DNA of 64,000 bases from Hyphomicrobiales bacterium (GTDB taxonomy: Bacteria; Pseudomonadota; Alphaproteobacteria; Rhizobiales; Rhizobiaceae), in the NCBI GenBank assembly GCA_900473795.1, contig UCMT01000024.1, positions 186,001 through 250,000 of the forward strand, written 5' to 3'. Every line of letters begins with the position of its first letter. The first letter of the stretch is position 1. Below the pieces are notes generated by a model. It was not told the origin of the DNA, did not search any database, and worked only from the letters and a program-made list of their open reading frames with translations. Positions 55,206 to 64,000 of the stretch are shown here, in pieces. A program made the position numbers and the translations under genes.

Positions 55206-56591
55206 TTACGCAGCCACCCTCCGGCCCGGTTTCCTGACACGCACATAAGTCCAGTCGAGCATCAGCATCACGACGAGCGAAACGCCGACCAGCGGGAACA
55301 CTACCCCCCCGGCGATCAGCATCGCGATCAGGCCGCGAAACACGCGCCTGTCCGCCGGCAGCGGCGGCACGCCGAGCGAGCCTTTGGGCCGGCGCTTCCA
55401 CCACATGACCCCGGCTGAAACCGCAAGCAGCACGATCAGCAGGCAGACGATCGTCAGCACGATCTGGTTGGCCAACCCGAATTCCTGGCCGAGATGGACG
55501 TTGATGCCCCATTCCAGCGCCTTGCCGAGCGGGCCGTAATCGGCATAGCTCATGTCGATCAGCGGCTTGCCCGTGTACTGGTCAAGATGCGCGACCCGCT
55601 GCTCGGCAAGGTCGTCCGGATAGACCGAGCCGGTATAGACACCATCCTTCGCCTGCGGAATGTTGACCGCATAGCCGCGATGCAGGCCGAGCTGATCGAA
55701 GACTGCCACCGCCCGGTCGAGGCCGATCGGCTCGGCCATTGCATGCGCGGCGGCGGACGGGGATTGCGGTATTTTCGCCTGCTCCAGCGACCACGACGTC
55801 TTGGCGACATGATCGAGATGCTCGCCCGACATCGGCACCGCAACGCGCACACCGGCCGGATAGCCGAAATTGCTGCCGTTCGCCCATTCGTTGACCTTTT
55901 CGCCCCAGACGCCGGACCAGGGCATGCCGGTGACGGCCAGAAACACGATGAAGAAGCCGGCAAGAATGCCGCTGACGGCGTGCGTGTCGCGCCAGAAGAC
56001 CCGCCGTTTCGGCGTGCCGCGAATGCTCATCACGCCGCCCGTCTGGCTGCGCGGCCACCAGAGATAGATGCCGGTCGCGACCAACAGGATCGACCAGCCC
56101 GCCACGATCTCGATCAGCGAACGCGCGAAGGAACCGAAATATTTGAGGCTGTGCAGCGTGCGGATGGTCCACATGATCGTTCCGCGGTCCGGAAGCGATC
56201 CGAGCACCTTGCCGTCATAGGGGTTCACATAAACGGCGCGCTTGCCGGCATTCTCGGTGGTGACAGTGATTTCCGCCGAGGACGTGGGGCTTGGCGGATC
56301 GGTGAACTTCACCGCCGTGCCGGGAAACGCCGCAAGCGCTGCAGCAACCATCGCCGAGGGTTGAACTTTCGCCGCATTTTCGCTGACGGTGACTGTTTTC
56401 AGATCGGCGTGCACGATCGCGTCGATTTCGTCGCGGAAGAGATAGAGCGCGCCTGTCACCGCCAGGATGACGAGGAAGGGCAGGACCATGAGGCCGGCAT
56501 AGAAATGCCAGCGCCAGACGGCGCGGTAGAGGTCGGATGCGGAATGCACGGCAGGGCCGGCATTCACGCGCCCGATAGTGATATCGGACAT
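55206..56591 (-). CDS. PepSY-domain transmembrane protein (PiuB-like)
   Basis: A 461-residue protein with about four helices and two PepSY-type extracytoplasmic regions. Marks are RAVWRWHFYAGLMVLPFLVI at residues 23-42, RTLHSLKYFG, YLWWPRSQ, WRDTHAVSGILAGFFIVF and GINVHLGQEFGL, whose His residues probably bind heme or iron. Relatives accompany siderophore receptors and act in ferric-siderophore reduction. A DUF2946 gene lies 51 bases upstream on the same strand, a frequent association. Confidence 0.9.
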   Translation of the reverse strand: MSDITIGRVNAGPAVHSASDLYRAVWRWHFYAGLMVLPFLVILAVTGALYLFRDEIDAIVHADLKTVTVSENAAKVQPSAMVAAALAAFPGTAVKFTDPPSPTSSAEITVTTENAGKRAVYVNPYDGKVLGSLPDRGTIMWTIRTLHSLKYFGSFARSLIEIVAGWSILLVATGIYLWWPRSQTGGVMSIRGTPKRRVFWRDTHAVSGILAGFFIVFLAVTGMPWSGVWGEKVNEWANGSNFGYPAGVRVAVPMSGEHLDHVAKTSWSLEQAKIPQSPSAAAHAMAEPIGLDRAVAVFDQLGLHRGYAVNIPQAKDGVYTGSVYPDDLAEQRVAHLDQYTGKPLIDMSYADYGPLGKALEWGINVHLGQEFGLANQIVLTIVCLLIVLLAVSAGVMWWKRRPKGSLGVPPLPADRRVFRGLIAMLIAGGVVFPLVGVSLVVMLMLDWTYVRVRKPGRRVAA

Positions 56592-56642
56592 GAGATTTCT
56601 CCAGATGGGAAGATTTGGCCGCCGGCTGGCGGCCTTGAACGT

Positions 56643-57065
56643 TCACACGACGGAGAAGACTGGGGGCGCCCGCGCCTCGGCAACAAGGCCGATTGCAGGC
56701 GAAGGCGGCACGAGATGATCCGGGATGACCTCGACTGTCGTCCAGAGACCATCCGGCCGGACGACTGCGTCCGTCGCGACGGGGATCGCGGCGGCAAGAG
56801 CTTGCGATTGCTGGCAGAGCGTAGCGCAGGGGCATTGCGCATGCTTGCCGGGTCCGTCCGCCGGCTTCGAATGCGCCGCCGAACCGGCCGCATCGGTAAA
56901 GCAGAGAATGTTGAACGGATCGGCCAGCGCTGCAGCCATGCCGCCCTGGGCAAACCCGGCGGAGAGACCCTGCAGCAACAGGACAATCGCAAACAGCGCC
57001 GAAATGGCGCTGAACGAAATCCGGTCCCTGACGATCTGCCGCACGATATGCATGAAGGCTCGCAT
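56643..57065 (-). CDS. DUF2946-type secreted or membrane-anchored protein
   Basis: A 140-residue protein with an N-terminal hydrophobic signal (ISALFAIVLLLQGLSAGFA) and a central ILCFTDAAG then a HAQCPCATLCQQSQA cysteine cluster. This is the DUF2946 layout, found near copper or iron uptake genes. The CxCxxxC cluster could bind a metal. Start is uncertain: the ATG at 57065 and the ATG at 57053 are both plausible. Confidence 0.72.
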   Translation of the reverse strand: MRAFMHIVRQIVRDRISFSAISALFAIVLLLQGLSAGFAQGGMAAALADPFNILCFTDAAGSAAHSKPADGPGKHAQCPCATLCQQSQALAAAIPVATDAVVRPDGLWTTVEVIPDHLVPPSPAIGLVAEARAPPVFSVV

Positions 57066-57132
57066 GCCACAGACGGTGGCCCGTGTCACTGCGACGAAAT
57101 GTGAAATTCGCCGTGCGGGTGGCCGTCCGGTC

Positions 57133-58032
57133 CTACCGGACGCCGGATGCCATCGGCACCTTCTTGGGATCCATCGTCTGGTAGAACTTTGCGATGATCT
57201 CCCAGGCCTCGTCCGCCGTTTCGACAAACTGCAGGAGATCGACGTCATTCGGGGCGATCGTGCCGAACTCGGCCAGCGCCTCGAAATCGATGATCTTGCG
57301 CCAGAACTTCTCGCCGAACAGGATCAGCGGCACCAGCGCCAGGCGGCCGGTCTGCATCAGCGTGATCGTCTCGAACAGTTCGTCCAGCGTGCCGAAGCCG
57401 CCGGGAAACACCACGACCGCCTTGGCGCGCAGCAGGAAATGCATCTTGCGGATGGCGAAATAGTGGAAGTTGAAGGAAAGCTCCGGCGTCACGAAGCGGT
57501 TCGGCGCCTGCTCGTGCGGCAGCACGATGTTGAGGCCGATCGAAGGTGCGCCGATTTCGGCAGCGCCGCGGTTTCCCGCCTCCATCACGCCCGGCCCGCC
57601 GCCGGTGACGACGACATATTCGGTGTAGCCCGACTCCGCCGAATGCTGCGAACAAAGCTGCGAAAACTTTCGCGCCTCTTCATAGTAGATCGAGGCGGCC
57701 GTCAGGTTCTTGCGCTGCGTCTCGTTCCTCGCCGCCCAGGCGTCGCCGCCGGGTTCGGGAATGCGCGCGCCGCCGAACATCACGATCGTCGAATTGATCC
57801 CCCGCTCGGAGAGGATCATTTCGGGCTTCAGGAGCTCGAGCTGCAGCCTGACCGGGCGCAGTTCCTCGCGGGAGAGAAAATCGTCGTCCGTATAGGCGAG
57901 CCGGTAGGAGGGCGACATCGATTGCGGCGTCTGCGGAACGCCCGCTGCCCGCGCCCGCGCCTGGCGGCTGTCGACCAGCGGATCCCAGACCCCGTCCTTG
58001 CGCCGCAAATTCCGCTTCTTCATTCTTGCCAT
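57133..58032 (-). CDS. LOG family protein (cytokinin-riboside phosphoribohydrolase-like)
   Basis: A 299-residue protein of the TIGR00730/LOG group. The active-site motif is PGGFGTLDELFE near residue 210, with GGGPGVMEAGNRGA near 150. LOG enzymes release nucleobases from nucleoside 5'-monophosphates; plant and some bacterial members make active cytokinins. This longer form with about 70 extra N-terminal residues is common in alphaproteobacteria. Start MARMKKRNLRRKDG at 58032 follows AGGAAAG. Confidence 0.9.
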   Translation of the reverse strand: MARMKKRNLRRKDGVWDPLVDSRQARARAAGVPQTPQSMSPSYRLAYTDDDFLSREELRPVRLQLELLKPEMILSERGINSTIVMFGGARIPEPGGDAWAARNETQRKNLTAASIYYEEARKFSQLCSQHSAESGYTEYVVVTGGGPGVMEAGNRGAAEIGAPSIGLNIVLPHEQAPNRFVTPELSFNFHYFAIRKMHFLLRAKAVVVFPGGFGTLDELFETITLMQTGRLALVPLILFGEKFWRKIIDFEALAEFGTIAPNDVDLLQFVETADEAWEIIAKFYQTMDPKKVPMASGVR

Positions 58033-58188
58033 GTCAAACTTTCCTGACGCAAACCGGCAGCCTTTCATCGCTGCCGGATGCTCCTTCGAATATTCCGTGC
58101 GCTACGGCTCAAATCACCGCAGCATTCCGGTGACATACACCTTCATCCATCGCCGACCGCAACCGAAAAGGCTTCAATTTTTCGGGAT

Positions 58189-58204
58189 CATGCTCTAGAG
58201 CATG
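58189..58204. repeat. 16-bp perfect palindrome upstream of dapD
   Basis: catgctctagagcatg lies 33 bases upstream of dapD. It may be an operator, but this exact kind of palindrome is frequent in rhizobial intergenic DNA, so a dispersed short repeat is more likely. Confidence 0.5.
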
Positions 58205-58237
58205 TTCACGATAGACGCCGAAGTTTAAGGAATTCCG

Positions 58238-59098
58238 ATGACGAACCATGATCTCGCTTCCCTGTCCCAGACCATCGACACGGCTTTCGACAATCGCGAC
58301 AGCATCACCACCTCGACCCGGGGCGAAGTCCGCGACGCCGTCGAAGCCGCGCTCAACCTGCTCGATGGCGGCAAGGTGCGGGTGGCCGAACGCGGCGCGG
58401 ACGGCAACTGGACCGTCAATCAGTGGCTGAAGAAAGCCGTGCTGCTCTCCTTCCGGCTGAGCCCGATGGCGATCATCAAGGGCGGTCCGGGCGAAGCTGC
58501 CTGGTGGGACAAGGTACCCTCCAAGTTCGACGGCTGGAGCGTCAACGAGTTTGAAAAAGCGGGTTTCCGCGCCGTACCGAACGCCATCGTCCGCCGCTCG
58601 GCCTATATCGCGCCGAATGCCATCCTGATGCCGTCGTTCGTCAATCTCGGCGCCTATGTCGGCGAAGGCACGATGGTCGATACCTGGGCGACGGTCGGCT
58701 CCTGCGCCCAGATCGGCAAACATGTGCATCTCTCCGGCGGCGTCGGCATCGGCGGCGTGCTGGAGCCGATGCAGGCCGGCCCGACCATCATCGAGGACAA
58801 TTGCTTCATCGGCGCCCGCTCGGAAGTGGTCGAGGGCTGCATCGTGCGCGAGGGCTCGGTGCTCGGCATGGGCGTCTTCATCGGCAAGTCGACCAAGATC
58901 GTCGACCGCGCCACCGGCGACGTCACCTATGGCGAAGTGCCGCCCTATTCCGTCGTCGTCGCCGGCTCGATGCCCTCGGGCAATGCCACCATGGCCAATG
59001 GCCAGCCGGCACCGAACCTCTACTGCGCCGTCATCGTCAAGCGTGTCGACGAGAAGACCCGCTCCAAGACCGGCATCAACGAACTCCTGCGAGACTGA
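58238..59098 (+). CDS. dapD: Tetrahydrodipicolinate N-succinyltransferase
   Basis: A 286-residue trimeric acyltransferase of the lysine/diaminopimelate pathway using succinyl-CoA. The N-terminal helical part ends near residue 105; then come left-handed β-helix hexapeptide repeats ([54 protein letters not shown]-like turns) to about residue 245. Length and all blocks match the family. Start [11 protein letters not shown] at 58238 follows AAGGAATTCC. Confidence 0.96.
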   Translation: MTNHDLASLSQTIDTAFDNRDSITTSTRGEVRDAVEAALNLLDGGKVRVAERGADGNWTVNQWLKKAVLLSFRLSPMAIIKGGPGEAAWWDKVPSKFDGWSVNEFEKAGFRAVPNAIVRRSAYIAPNAILMPSFVNLGAYVGEGTMVDTWATVGSCAQIGKHVHLSGGVGIGGVLEPMQAGPTIIEDNCFIGARSEVVEGCIVREGSVLGMGVFIGKSTKIVDRATGDVTYGEVPPYSVVVAGSMPSGNATMANGQPAPNLYCAVIVKRVDEKTRSKTGINELLRD

Positions 59099-59101
59099 TC
59101 G

Positions 59102-59461
59102 ATGGCCACGGAGGGGCAGCAGACCATGCCATGGCTGTTCTTCAGCCCCTCCGGCCGCTTGCGCCGCCTGCCCTATTTCCTCGGCTGGCTGTTCTGGGTG
59201 GCGATCAGCGGCTTCGTGCTGACCCGCATGTTCGCCAATGAAGGAAACGACATCGCGCTGGCGCTCTGGACGCTGATACTGGTCGTCAGCGGCCTCGTCT
59301 CGACCGCGTCGATCGTCATGCTGACGATCAAGCGCCTGCACGATATCGGTTACCCCGGCCCGCTCGCCATCTGCCTGTTCATTCCGGTCCTGAGCCCTGT
59401 CGTCTTCATCGCGCTCTGTCTCTGGCCCGGCAAGCCCGAAGCCAATGAATACGGCCCCTGA
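59102..59461 (+). CDS. DUF805 inner-membrane protein
   Basis: A 119-residue DUF805 protein with hydrophobic segments at about 22-42, 52-72 and 83-107, the motif KRLHDIGYPGP and the C-terminal NEYGP. It begins three bases after the dapD stop and is probably co-transcribed. It shares its end motif with the DUF805 protein at 2349-2699. Function unknown. Confidence 0.85.
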   Translation: MATEGQQTMPWLFFSPSGRLRRLPYFLGWLFWVAISGFVLTRMFANEGNDIALALWTLILVVSGLVSTASIVMLTIKRLHDIGYPGPLAICLFIPVLSPVVFIALCLWPGKPEANEYGP

Positions 59462-59472
59462 ACCGGCCGGCC

Positions 59473-60723
59473 TTATCGCAGCGGCATCTGGAAGGTGAAA
59501 CAGGTCTCCTCCGGCGTGGAGGAGACCGAAAGCCTGGCATTGTGCGCCTTGGCGATTTCCGAAGCGATATAAAGCCCGAGACCCAGCCCCTCGAGATTGG
59601 CCTTGGCGGAAGCGCGCACGAAGGGCTTGAACAGGTCCTTGATCACCGCTTCGGGAATGGGCTCGCCGGCATTTGCGACCGTAAGCACGAAACGATTGCC
59701 CGCAATCGCCGAGCGCGCCCTGATGGGCGTCGCCGGGTCGCCATGCTTCAGGGCGTTGGCGATGAGATTGGACAGGAGCTGACCGATCCGGCCCTCGTCG
59801 CAGCGCACCAGCGCCTCGGTAAATTCCGCCTCGATCATCCGCCCGGGATTGGCCATTCGCAATTCCGCGACCACCTGCTCCATCACCGGCTTCAGCGGAA
59901 CCCGGTCCGCCTGCTCGACGGGGATGCCGCCGCCGAGCCGGCCGCGGGCGAAATCGAGCACATTGTCGATGAGGCCCGACATGCGCGAAATGCTGGATTG
60001 CATCAACCCGAGCACCGCCTTGCCCTTCTCGTCCTCGACCGAACGCTGCAGCATGCGCGTGCCGGCATCGAGCGAAGCGAGCGGATTGCGCAGGTCATGA
60101 CCGAGGACCGCGATGAACTGCTCGCGCAATTCACTGGCCTGCCGCTCCTGGTCGATGCGGTCATGGGTATCGAGATGAAAGGCGATCAGATCGGCGAAGA
60201 GCTGGAACATGCCGATGATTTCCGGCGTGTTCAGCCTGCGCGGCACCGTATCGATGGCGCAGAGCGTGCCGAAGAAGGAACCGTCCGCCAGCGTGATCGG
60301 CATGGAGATATAGCTCTGCAGGCCGTAGATCGCCGGCGTATGGTGACCGGCATACACGGGGTCGTCGGCGACGTTGTCGATGATCACGGCTTGCCGGTGT
60401 TCGCGGATCTCGTTGCAGATTGTCGTCTCGATCTTCAGTTCGCCGCCGGGCGCGAGCCCGAACGCGATCTCGTCGCGCACGCTGCAGGCGATCCACCGGT
60501 CTGCCGTCACCCGCGCCACCGCCGCAAAGCGCATGCCGGTCGTCTTGCAGACGACATCGAGGATGGTCGGCACGGCATGGATTTGCGCGATGGCGTCGAC
60601 GGAAGCGATGGGATCGTTCAAAGCACGCCTTTCGATCGAATATTTCCCGATCTCCCTTATGTCGGTGCGGGACCGCCAGGATGCAAGCTTCTGCTTGAAA
60701 GACCCCGTGCGGTTCGACGGCAT
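59473..60723 (-). CDS. GAF-domain histidine kinase (soluble, orphan)
   Basis: A 416-residue kinase without transmembrane helices: GAF sensor at about residues 45-185 (QSYISMPITLADGSFFGTLCAID), phospho-acceptor His209 in LGHDLRNPLAS, and the ATPase domain with N box LLSNLIANALKHGD and LEGLGLGLYI. GAF-HisKA kinases of this form include light, redox and bacteriophytochrome-like sensors; no chromophore Cys motif was seen. No response regulator is adjacent. Convergent with the DUF805 gene (11-base gap). The start at 60723 is the first in-frame ATG and is uncertain. Confidence 0.87.
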   Translation of the reverse strand: MPSNRTGSFKQKLASWRSRTDIREIGKYSIERRALNDPIASVDAIAQIHAVPTILDVVCKTTGMRFAAVARVTADRWIACSVRDEIAFGLAPGGELKIETTICNEIREHRQAVIIDNVADDPVYAGHHTPAIYGLQSYISMPITLADGSFFGTLCAIDTVPRRLNTPEIIGMFQLFADLIAFHLDTHDRIDQERQASELREQFIAVLGHDLRNPLASLDAGTRMLQRSVEDEKGKAVLGLMQSSISRMSGLIDNVLDFARGRLGGGIPVEQADRVPLKPVMEQVVAELRMANPGRMIEAEFTEALVRCDEGRIGQLLSNLIANALKHGDPATPIRARSAIAGNRFVLTVANAGEPIPEAVIKDLFKPFVRASAKANLEGLGLGLYIASEIAKAHNARLSVSSTPEETCFTFQMPLR

Positions 60724-60779
60724 TCCGCGCGCTCTCAGCCTTGCCCTATGGGAGTTTCAAGGCTGAATCGGCAGGCGGC

Positions 60780-62108
60780 TCACGCCGCCGCCTGCTCGCC
60801 AAACCGCATCACCACCTCGAAACCGTCCTTCCGGCCGGTTGCCGGCGACAGGACGTCGAAGCGGACATTCATCTGCTGCAGCAGCCGCTCGGCGATCGAC
60901 AGGCCGAGGCCGGAACCGGGAGAGCCGGTGTTGCCGCGGCCGAACCGCTTGCGGATGCTTTCGAGTTCACCCGGCGCGAGCGGTGCGGCGCCATTGACGA
61001 TCCGCACGACGCCGCCCGTCTCGAGCCGGATATCCACCGGCTCCTCGGCCCGGCCGTGCAGCAGGGCGTTCTCGATCAGGTTGCGCAGGACGATGGCAAA
61101 GGCATCCTCGCTGTAGGAGCCTTGGAGCCTCGCCCCCTCCTGCCGCTCGAAACGCAGCCGTGACGAGCCCTGATCGCCGCGCTGGAAATCGGTCAGCACC
61201 AGTTCGAGGACACGGGCCAGATCGACATTCGTGCTGCCCGCGCCGATTCCCGCCTCGGCGCGAGCCAGTTGCAGCAGCTTCTCCGCCGTGTGGCCGAGAT
61301 TGATGAGCGAGGTCTCGATCTGCTGGGCCCGCCGCTTTTTCGGCCCGTCGAGTTCGGCGATCAGCATCTGCGTCTGCGCCAGGGCGCCGGCGATCGGGGT
61401 GCGCAGTTCATGCGCGCTGTTTGCGGTGAATTCGCGTTCGGCATCGAAGGCCGCCTGCAGTCGGGTCAGGAGGTGGTTGACGGAGCGGGCGATCGGCTGC
61501 AGCTCGCGCGGCAGCATGCGCGATGACACCGGCGCCATGTTGCCGCCGTCCTTCTCCTCGATCGCCCTTCGCAGGTCATCGACCGGCGCCAGCGTCCGGC
61601 GCACGATCAGCCAGATCAGGCCGATGCTGGCGGGAATGAGCACCAGAACCGGCAGGAAAAGCGCCAAACCGCCTTCGGTGATCGCCTCGTTGCGGTTTGC
61701 CATTGCGTCCGCCACCTGCACGAAGACCGTGCCGTCGCCAGCGCTCGCGGTGTAGAACTGGTAGTCGTCGTTTTTCCAGAAACCATGCTTCAGCGGCGCT
61801 TCGAACGGTTCCATCGGCGCATCGTGCGAGCGGATCAGGACGCGGCCCTGCCTATCGCGGACCTGATAGACGAGATACTCGTCTCCCATATCCTCGCCCT
61901 GTCGCACCAGATGCTGCGGCGAGGACGGTCCCTGCCGGCGCTGAAGATCGTCCATGACCAGCGGCATCAGCCGCTCGGCCGTGTCCTGCAGCGAACCGTC
62001 GAAGAATTCGCCGAATTCGTCCTGCATGACGGAAATGCCGAGGCCGGCCGCAATCAGCCAGAAGGCCGTGGTTGCGCCCGTCAGCCAGAGGATCAGCCGT
62101 CGCGTCAT
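60780..62108 (-). CDS. Membrane sensor histidine kinase, QseC/PmrB-like
   Basis: A 442-residue kinase: helices at about 6-26 and 147-170, a periplasmic sensor of about 120 residues, HAMP-like linker, phospho-acceptor His233 in SAHELRTPIAGALA, N box RNLIENALLHG and GSGLGLSIAERLL. It forms a two-component pair with the regulator whose stop lies 26 bases upstream. A GTG at 62138, overlapping that stop by four bases, would add ten residues and is an equally good start. Confidence 0.9.
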   Translation of the reverse strand: MTRRLILWLTGATTAFWLIAAGLGISVMQDEFGEFFDGSLQDTAERLMPLVMDDLQRRQGPSSPQHLVRQGEDMGDEYLVYQVRDRQGRVLIRSHDAPMEPFEAPLKHGFWKNDDYQFYTASAGDGTVFVQVADAMANRNEAITEGGLALFLPVLVLIPASIGLIWLIVRRTLAPVDDLRRAIEEKDGGNMAPVSSRMLPRELQPIARSVNHLLTRLQAAFDAEREFTANSAHELRTPIAGALAQTQMLIAELDGPKKRRAQQIETSLINLGHTAEKLLQLARAEAGIGAGSTNVDLARVLELVLTDFQRGDQGSSRLRFERQEGARLQGSYSEDAFAIVLRNLIENALLHGRAEEPVDIRLETGGVVRIVNGAAPLAPGELESIRKRFGRGNTGSPGSGLGLSIAERLLQQMNVRFDVLSPATGRKDGFEVVMRFGEQAAA

Positions 62109-62134
62109 GCTTTGCCGGCTTGGCCTTTGCTGCG

Positions 62135-62833
62135 TCACGCCGGTGCCCCGATCTTGTAACCGACGCCGCGCACCGTCACCACGTGATCCCGGCCGAGTTT
62201 CTTGCGCAGCCGGCTGACATAGACCTCGACGGTGTTGCTTTCGATCTCGGAGCCGAAGGCATAAAGCGCCTCCTCGATCTGCGCCTTGGAGATGATGGCG
62301 CCGGGCCGGGCAAGCAGCGTGTCGAGCACCGCCCATTCGCGGCCGGAAAGGCCAATCTCCTCGTCGCCGGCAAAGACACGCCGGTCGACCGGGCTGATCT
62401 TCACCTCGCCAACGTGGATCACCGGCGAAATATTGCCGCCATAGCGGCGGATGACCGCGAGCATGCGGGCGGAGAGCTCGCCGAGATCGAAGGGTTTGAC
62501 GAGGTAATCGTCGGCGCCGCTGTTCAAGCCTTCGATCCGGTCGGAAATCTGGTCATGCGCCGTGAGGATGATGACGGGCGTTGCCGTACCCGCCGCCCGC
62601 AGCTCCCTCAACAAGGCAATGCCGCTGCCATCCGGCAGCCTGAGATCGAGAAGAATGAGCCCATAGGTAACGGTGCGCAGCGAGACGCGCGCATCCTCCA
62701 GCGTCTTCATCCAGTCGACGGCGTGATCGGCCGCCGCAACATGATCGCGAACGGCTTCCCCCAGAATGATGTTGTCCTCGACGAGCAGAACGCGCAAGCC
62801 GCTGGTCCTCGTTCCGATCAGCTGTACCCGCAT
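62135..62833 (-). CDS. OmpR-family response regulator
   Basis: A 232-residue regulator. The receiver domain has the acidic pair in LLVEDN, the phospho-acceptor Asp63 in LLDLRLPDGSG and Lys in YLVKPFD. The C-terminal winged helix is the OmpR/PhoB type (AIISKAQIEEALY, NTVEVYVSRLRKKLG, TVRGVGYKIG). The start MRVQLIGTRTSG at 62833 has AGAGGGAATAAGG upstream. It is the partner of the downstream histidine kinase; targets unknown. Confidence 0.92.
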   Translation of the reverse strand: MRVQLIGTRTSGLRVLLVEDNIILGEAVRDHVAAADHAVDWMKTLEDARVSLRTVTYGLILLDLRLPDGSGIALLRELRAAGTATPVIILTAHDQISDRIEGLNSGADDYLVKPFDLGELSARMLAVIRRYGGNISPVIHVGEVKISPVDRRVFAGDEEIGLSGREWAVLDTLLARPGAIISKAQIEEALYAFGSEIESNTVEVYVSRLRKKLGRDHVVTVRGVGYKIGAPA

Positions 62834-63079
62834 CCTTATTCCCTCTTTGGCCTGCGCCGTCAAACGGCTTTGGCGGGCATGGCACGGCACCCGCTGCCCG
62901 TTTCCGGGCGCAGGTGCCTGCCGCCTCCAGCCCGCAGCCTCCACGCCGGACATCTGGGCCGGTTTTCTGACAGGAACCTGAATGCGCTTTGGCGGAGAAC
63001 GAGGACGCTGTGATCGTCGACGTTCAGCCTGGTGTCAGGATTGACCGGCAGGCTGGCGGCGGACACTGGAGATTTCTGT

Positions 63080-63238
63080 TTGAAAGCGCGTCGAATTCAC
63101 CTGGGGCTGGTCTACGTCGCCATTCTTGTCCTCATCATCGCGACGATCCCGCTCGCCCAATATACCGGACGGCAGCCGATGACCATCAACCACCAGCAAT
63201 CGACAGCGCTCACGGTCCGTCTCAATCAAGGGATGTAG
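63080..63238 (+). CDS. Possible 52-residue membrane protein
   Basis: A TTG at 63080 with GGAGATTT upstream opens a frame of 52 codons: a basic start (KARRIHLG), one hydrophobic helix LVYVAILVLIIATIPLA and a polar tail (QYTGRQPMTINHQQS). The positive-inside layout looks like a single-span membrane peptide divergent from the response regulator. No family recognised. Confidence 0.4.
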   Translation: MKARRIHLGLVYVAILVLIIATIPLAQYTGRQPMTINHQQSTALTVRLNQGM

Positions 63239-63295
63239 TTCAAGTCGCGGAGGGTGCGCCTGTCGTGGCCACTGCTGCGGTAGTGCAAGACCGGA

Positions 63296-63442
63296 GACAG
63301 TGCCTGCAAAATACCCCCCTCTGTCACTACATGACATCTCCCCCTCAAGGGGGAGATCGGGAGTAAAAGGCCAACGACACCCCAATCTCCCCTCGAGGGG
63401 GAGATGCCGGCAGGGCAGAGGGGGTATTTTGCAGGCACTGTC
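63296..63442. repeat. Palindromic intergenic element with extended flanking arms
   Basis: It has the same core as the copies at 24688 and 55003, but here the outer flanks are also inverted copies: gacagtgcctgcaaaata at the left and tattttgcaggcactgtc at the right. The whole 147 bases can fold into one long imperfect hairpin. Confidence 0.85.
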
Positions 63443-63547
63443 GCGTACGGTGGCACGCGGCAACGGAGCCTCTCCCCGGCCCCTTTGCACTTGGCCTGAA
63501 GGCATTCTATTATTTCGACAGCGTGGTCGGCCCCTCGGGGTGTATGA

Positions 63548-64000
63548 ATGTCGGCACTGTCTTTTTCGAAAATTTCGGCACCGCTCAGCGGACTGCTCGC
63601 TGCGGTCGGGCTCGTGGCCGTGGCTGCGCTCACCACACCGGGCCTGACCGGACGAACCAGTTTCGCCTTGGAGCTGCTGCTCGCCGGCATCTGGGCCATC
63701 TACGTCCTGCAACTGATCGGGACGGTGATCATGCAGCGAACGCGCAACGTCCGCGACAGGATGCCTGCAATCACCGTCGATGCGCTCGCTGTGTTGGTCC
63801 CTCTCGCTGCGTTCCTGCTCGACGGCACGCGCGACCAGAGCCTCTACTGTGCGGTCTGGCTGCTAAAGCCGCTGCGCGATTCGACGTTCTTCCGGCTGAT
63901 GGGGCGGGTTCTGACCAACGAGGCGCGCAACCTGATCGGCGTCACCTCGGTCTTCGGCATCCTTCTGTTCGGCGCGGCACTCGTAGCTTATATCCTCGAG
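63548..64000 (+). CDS. Cyclic-nucleotide-gated potassium channel, MlotiK1-like (5' part)
   Basis: The first 151 residues of a six-helix channel; the gene leaves the window in frame. The sequence (FSKISAPLSGLLAAVGLVAV, DALAVLVPLAAFLLDG, LYCAVWLLKPLRDSTFF, NEARNLIGVTSVFGILLF) matches the S1-S5 region of the Mesorhizobium MlotiK1 channel. That channel has a C-terminal cAMP-binding domain. The pore (TTGYG) and cyclic-nucleotide domain would lie beyond 64000 and cannot be confirmed here. Confidence 0.88.
   Translation, partial: MSALSFSKISAPLSGLLAAVGLVAVAALTTPGLTGRTSFALELLLAGIWAIYVLQLIGTVIMQRTRNVRDRMPAITVDALAVLVPLAAFLLDGTRDQSLYCAVWLLKPLRDSTFFRLMGRVLTNEARNLIGVTSVFGILLFGAALVAYILE

Overview
The window is chromosomal DNA from an alphaproteobacterium of the Rhizobiaceae (Ensifer/Sinorhizobium, Rhizobium or a close relative). 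The evidence is a fructose ABC-transporter cluster in the frcBCAK order with a divergent ROK regulator, an rpmH-rnpA-yidC-engB block, a long bifunctional PutA without an N-terminal ribbon-helix-helix domain, a chemoreceptor ending in the tether NWEEF, and several copies of small G/C-rich palindromic intergenic elements. No phage, plasmid-replication, transposase or CRISPR genes were found.

Layout. 1-9.7 kb: sugar uptake and pyrimidine synthesis (frk, pyrE, pyrC, frcK-A-C-B leftward; frcR and an RbsD/FucU-type protein rightward). 9.7-14.8 kb: DoxX, a Crp/Fnr regulator, a CHASE2 class III cyclase, a FecR-domain protein and a Sel1-repeat protein. 14.9-19.4 kb: a proline-racemase-family enzyme with the three 5-oxoprolinase subunits and two biotin-carrier-like proteins, but no biotin carboxylase. 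19.5-28.1 kb: metallophosphoesterase, YkgJ-type protein, PutA, YigZ-type protein, aldo/keto reductase, a broken DUF1810 gene and an SDR. 28.1-35.5 kb: UDP-galactopyranose mutase, a SPINDLY-type O-GlcNAc transferase and, divergent to it, a 1143-residue protein built almost wholly of in-phase Ser/Thr-rich octapeptides. 35.9-37.1 kb: an MBL-fold hydrolase and tRNA-Arg(ACG). 37.3-41.1 kb: an orphan histidine kinase and a chemoreceptor. 41.4-54.9 kb: rpmH, rnpA, yidC, engB, membrane and transport proteins, msrB, a fasciclin protein with an ECF sigma/anti-sigma pair, argB and metabolic genes. 55-64 kb: PepSY protein, DUF2946 protein, LOG protein, dapD, two histidine kinases (one with its response regulator), and the start of a cyclic-nucleotide-gated K+ channel of the MlotiK1 type.

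How the genes fit together. The frc genes import fructose, frk phosphorylates it, and FrcR probably controls both; a shared AAATTGAATT motif lies in front of frcR/frcB and of frk. The cyclase, the Crp/Fnr protein with an intact nucleotide-binding cassette, the class III phosphoesterase and the channel give the window four separate cyclic-nucleotide-type genes, though only the first two are adjacent. The most unusual locus is the divergent pair of an O-GlcNAc-transferase-like enzyme and a giant Ser/Thr octapeptide-repeat protein, with glf next door. I infer a dedicated glycosylated surface or secreted protein system, untested.

Data quality. Three conserved genes (a glyoxalase, a DUF1810 protein and the ECF sigma factor) each carry one single-base frameshift in a short homopolymer. 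Either these are real pseudogenes or the assembly has homopolymer errors.
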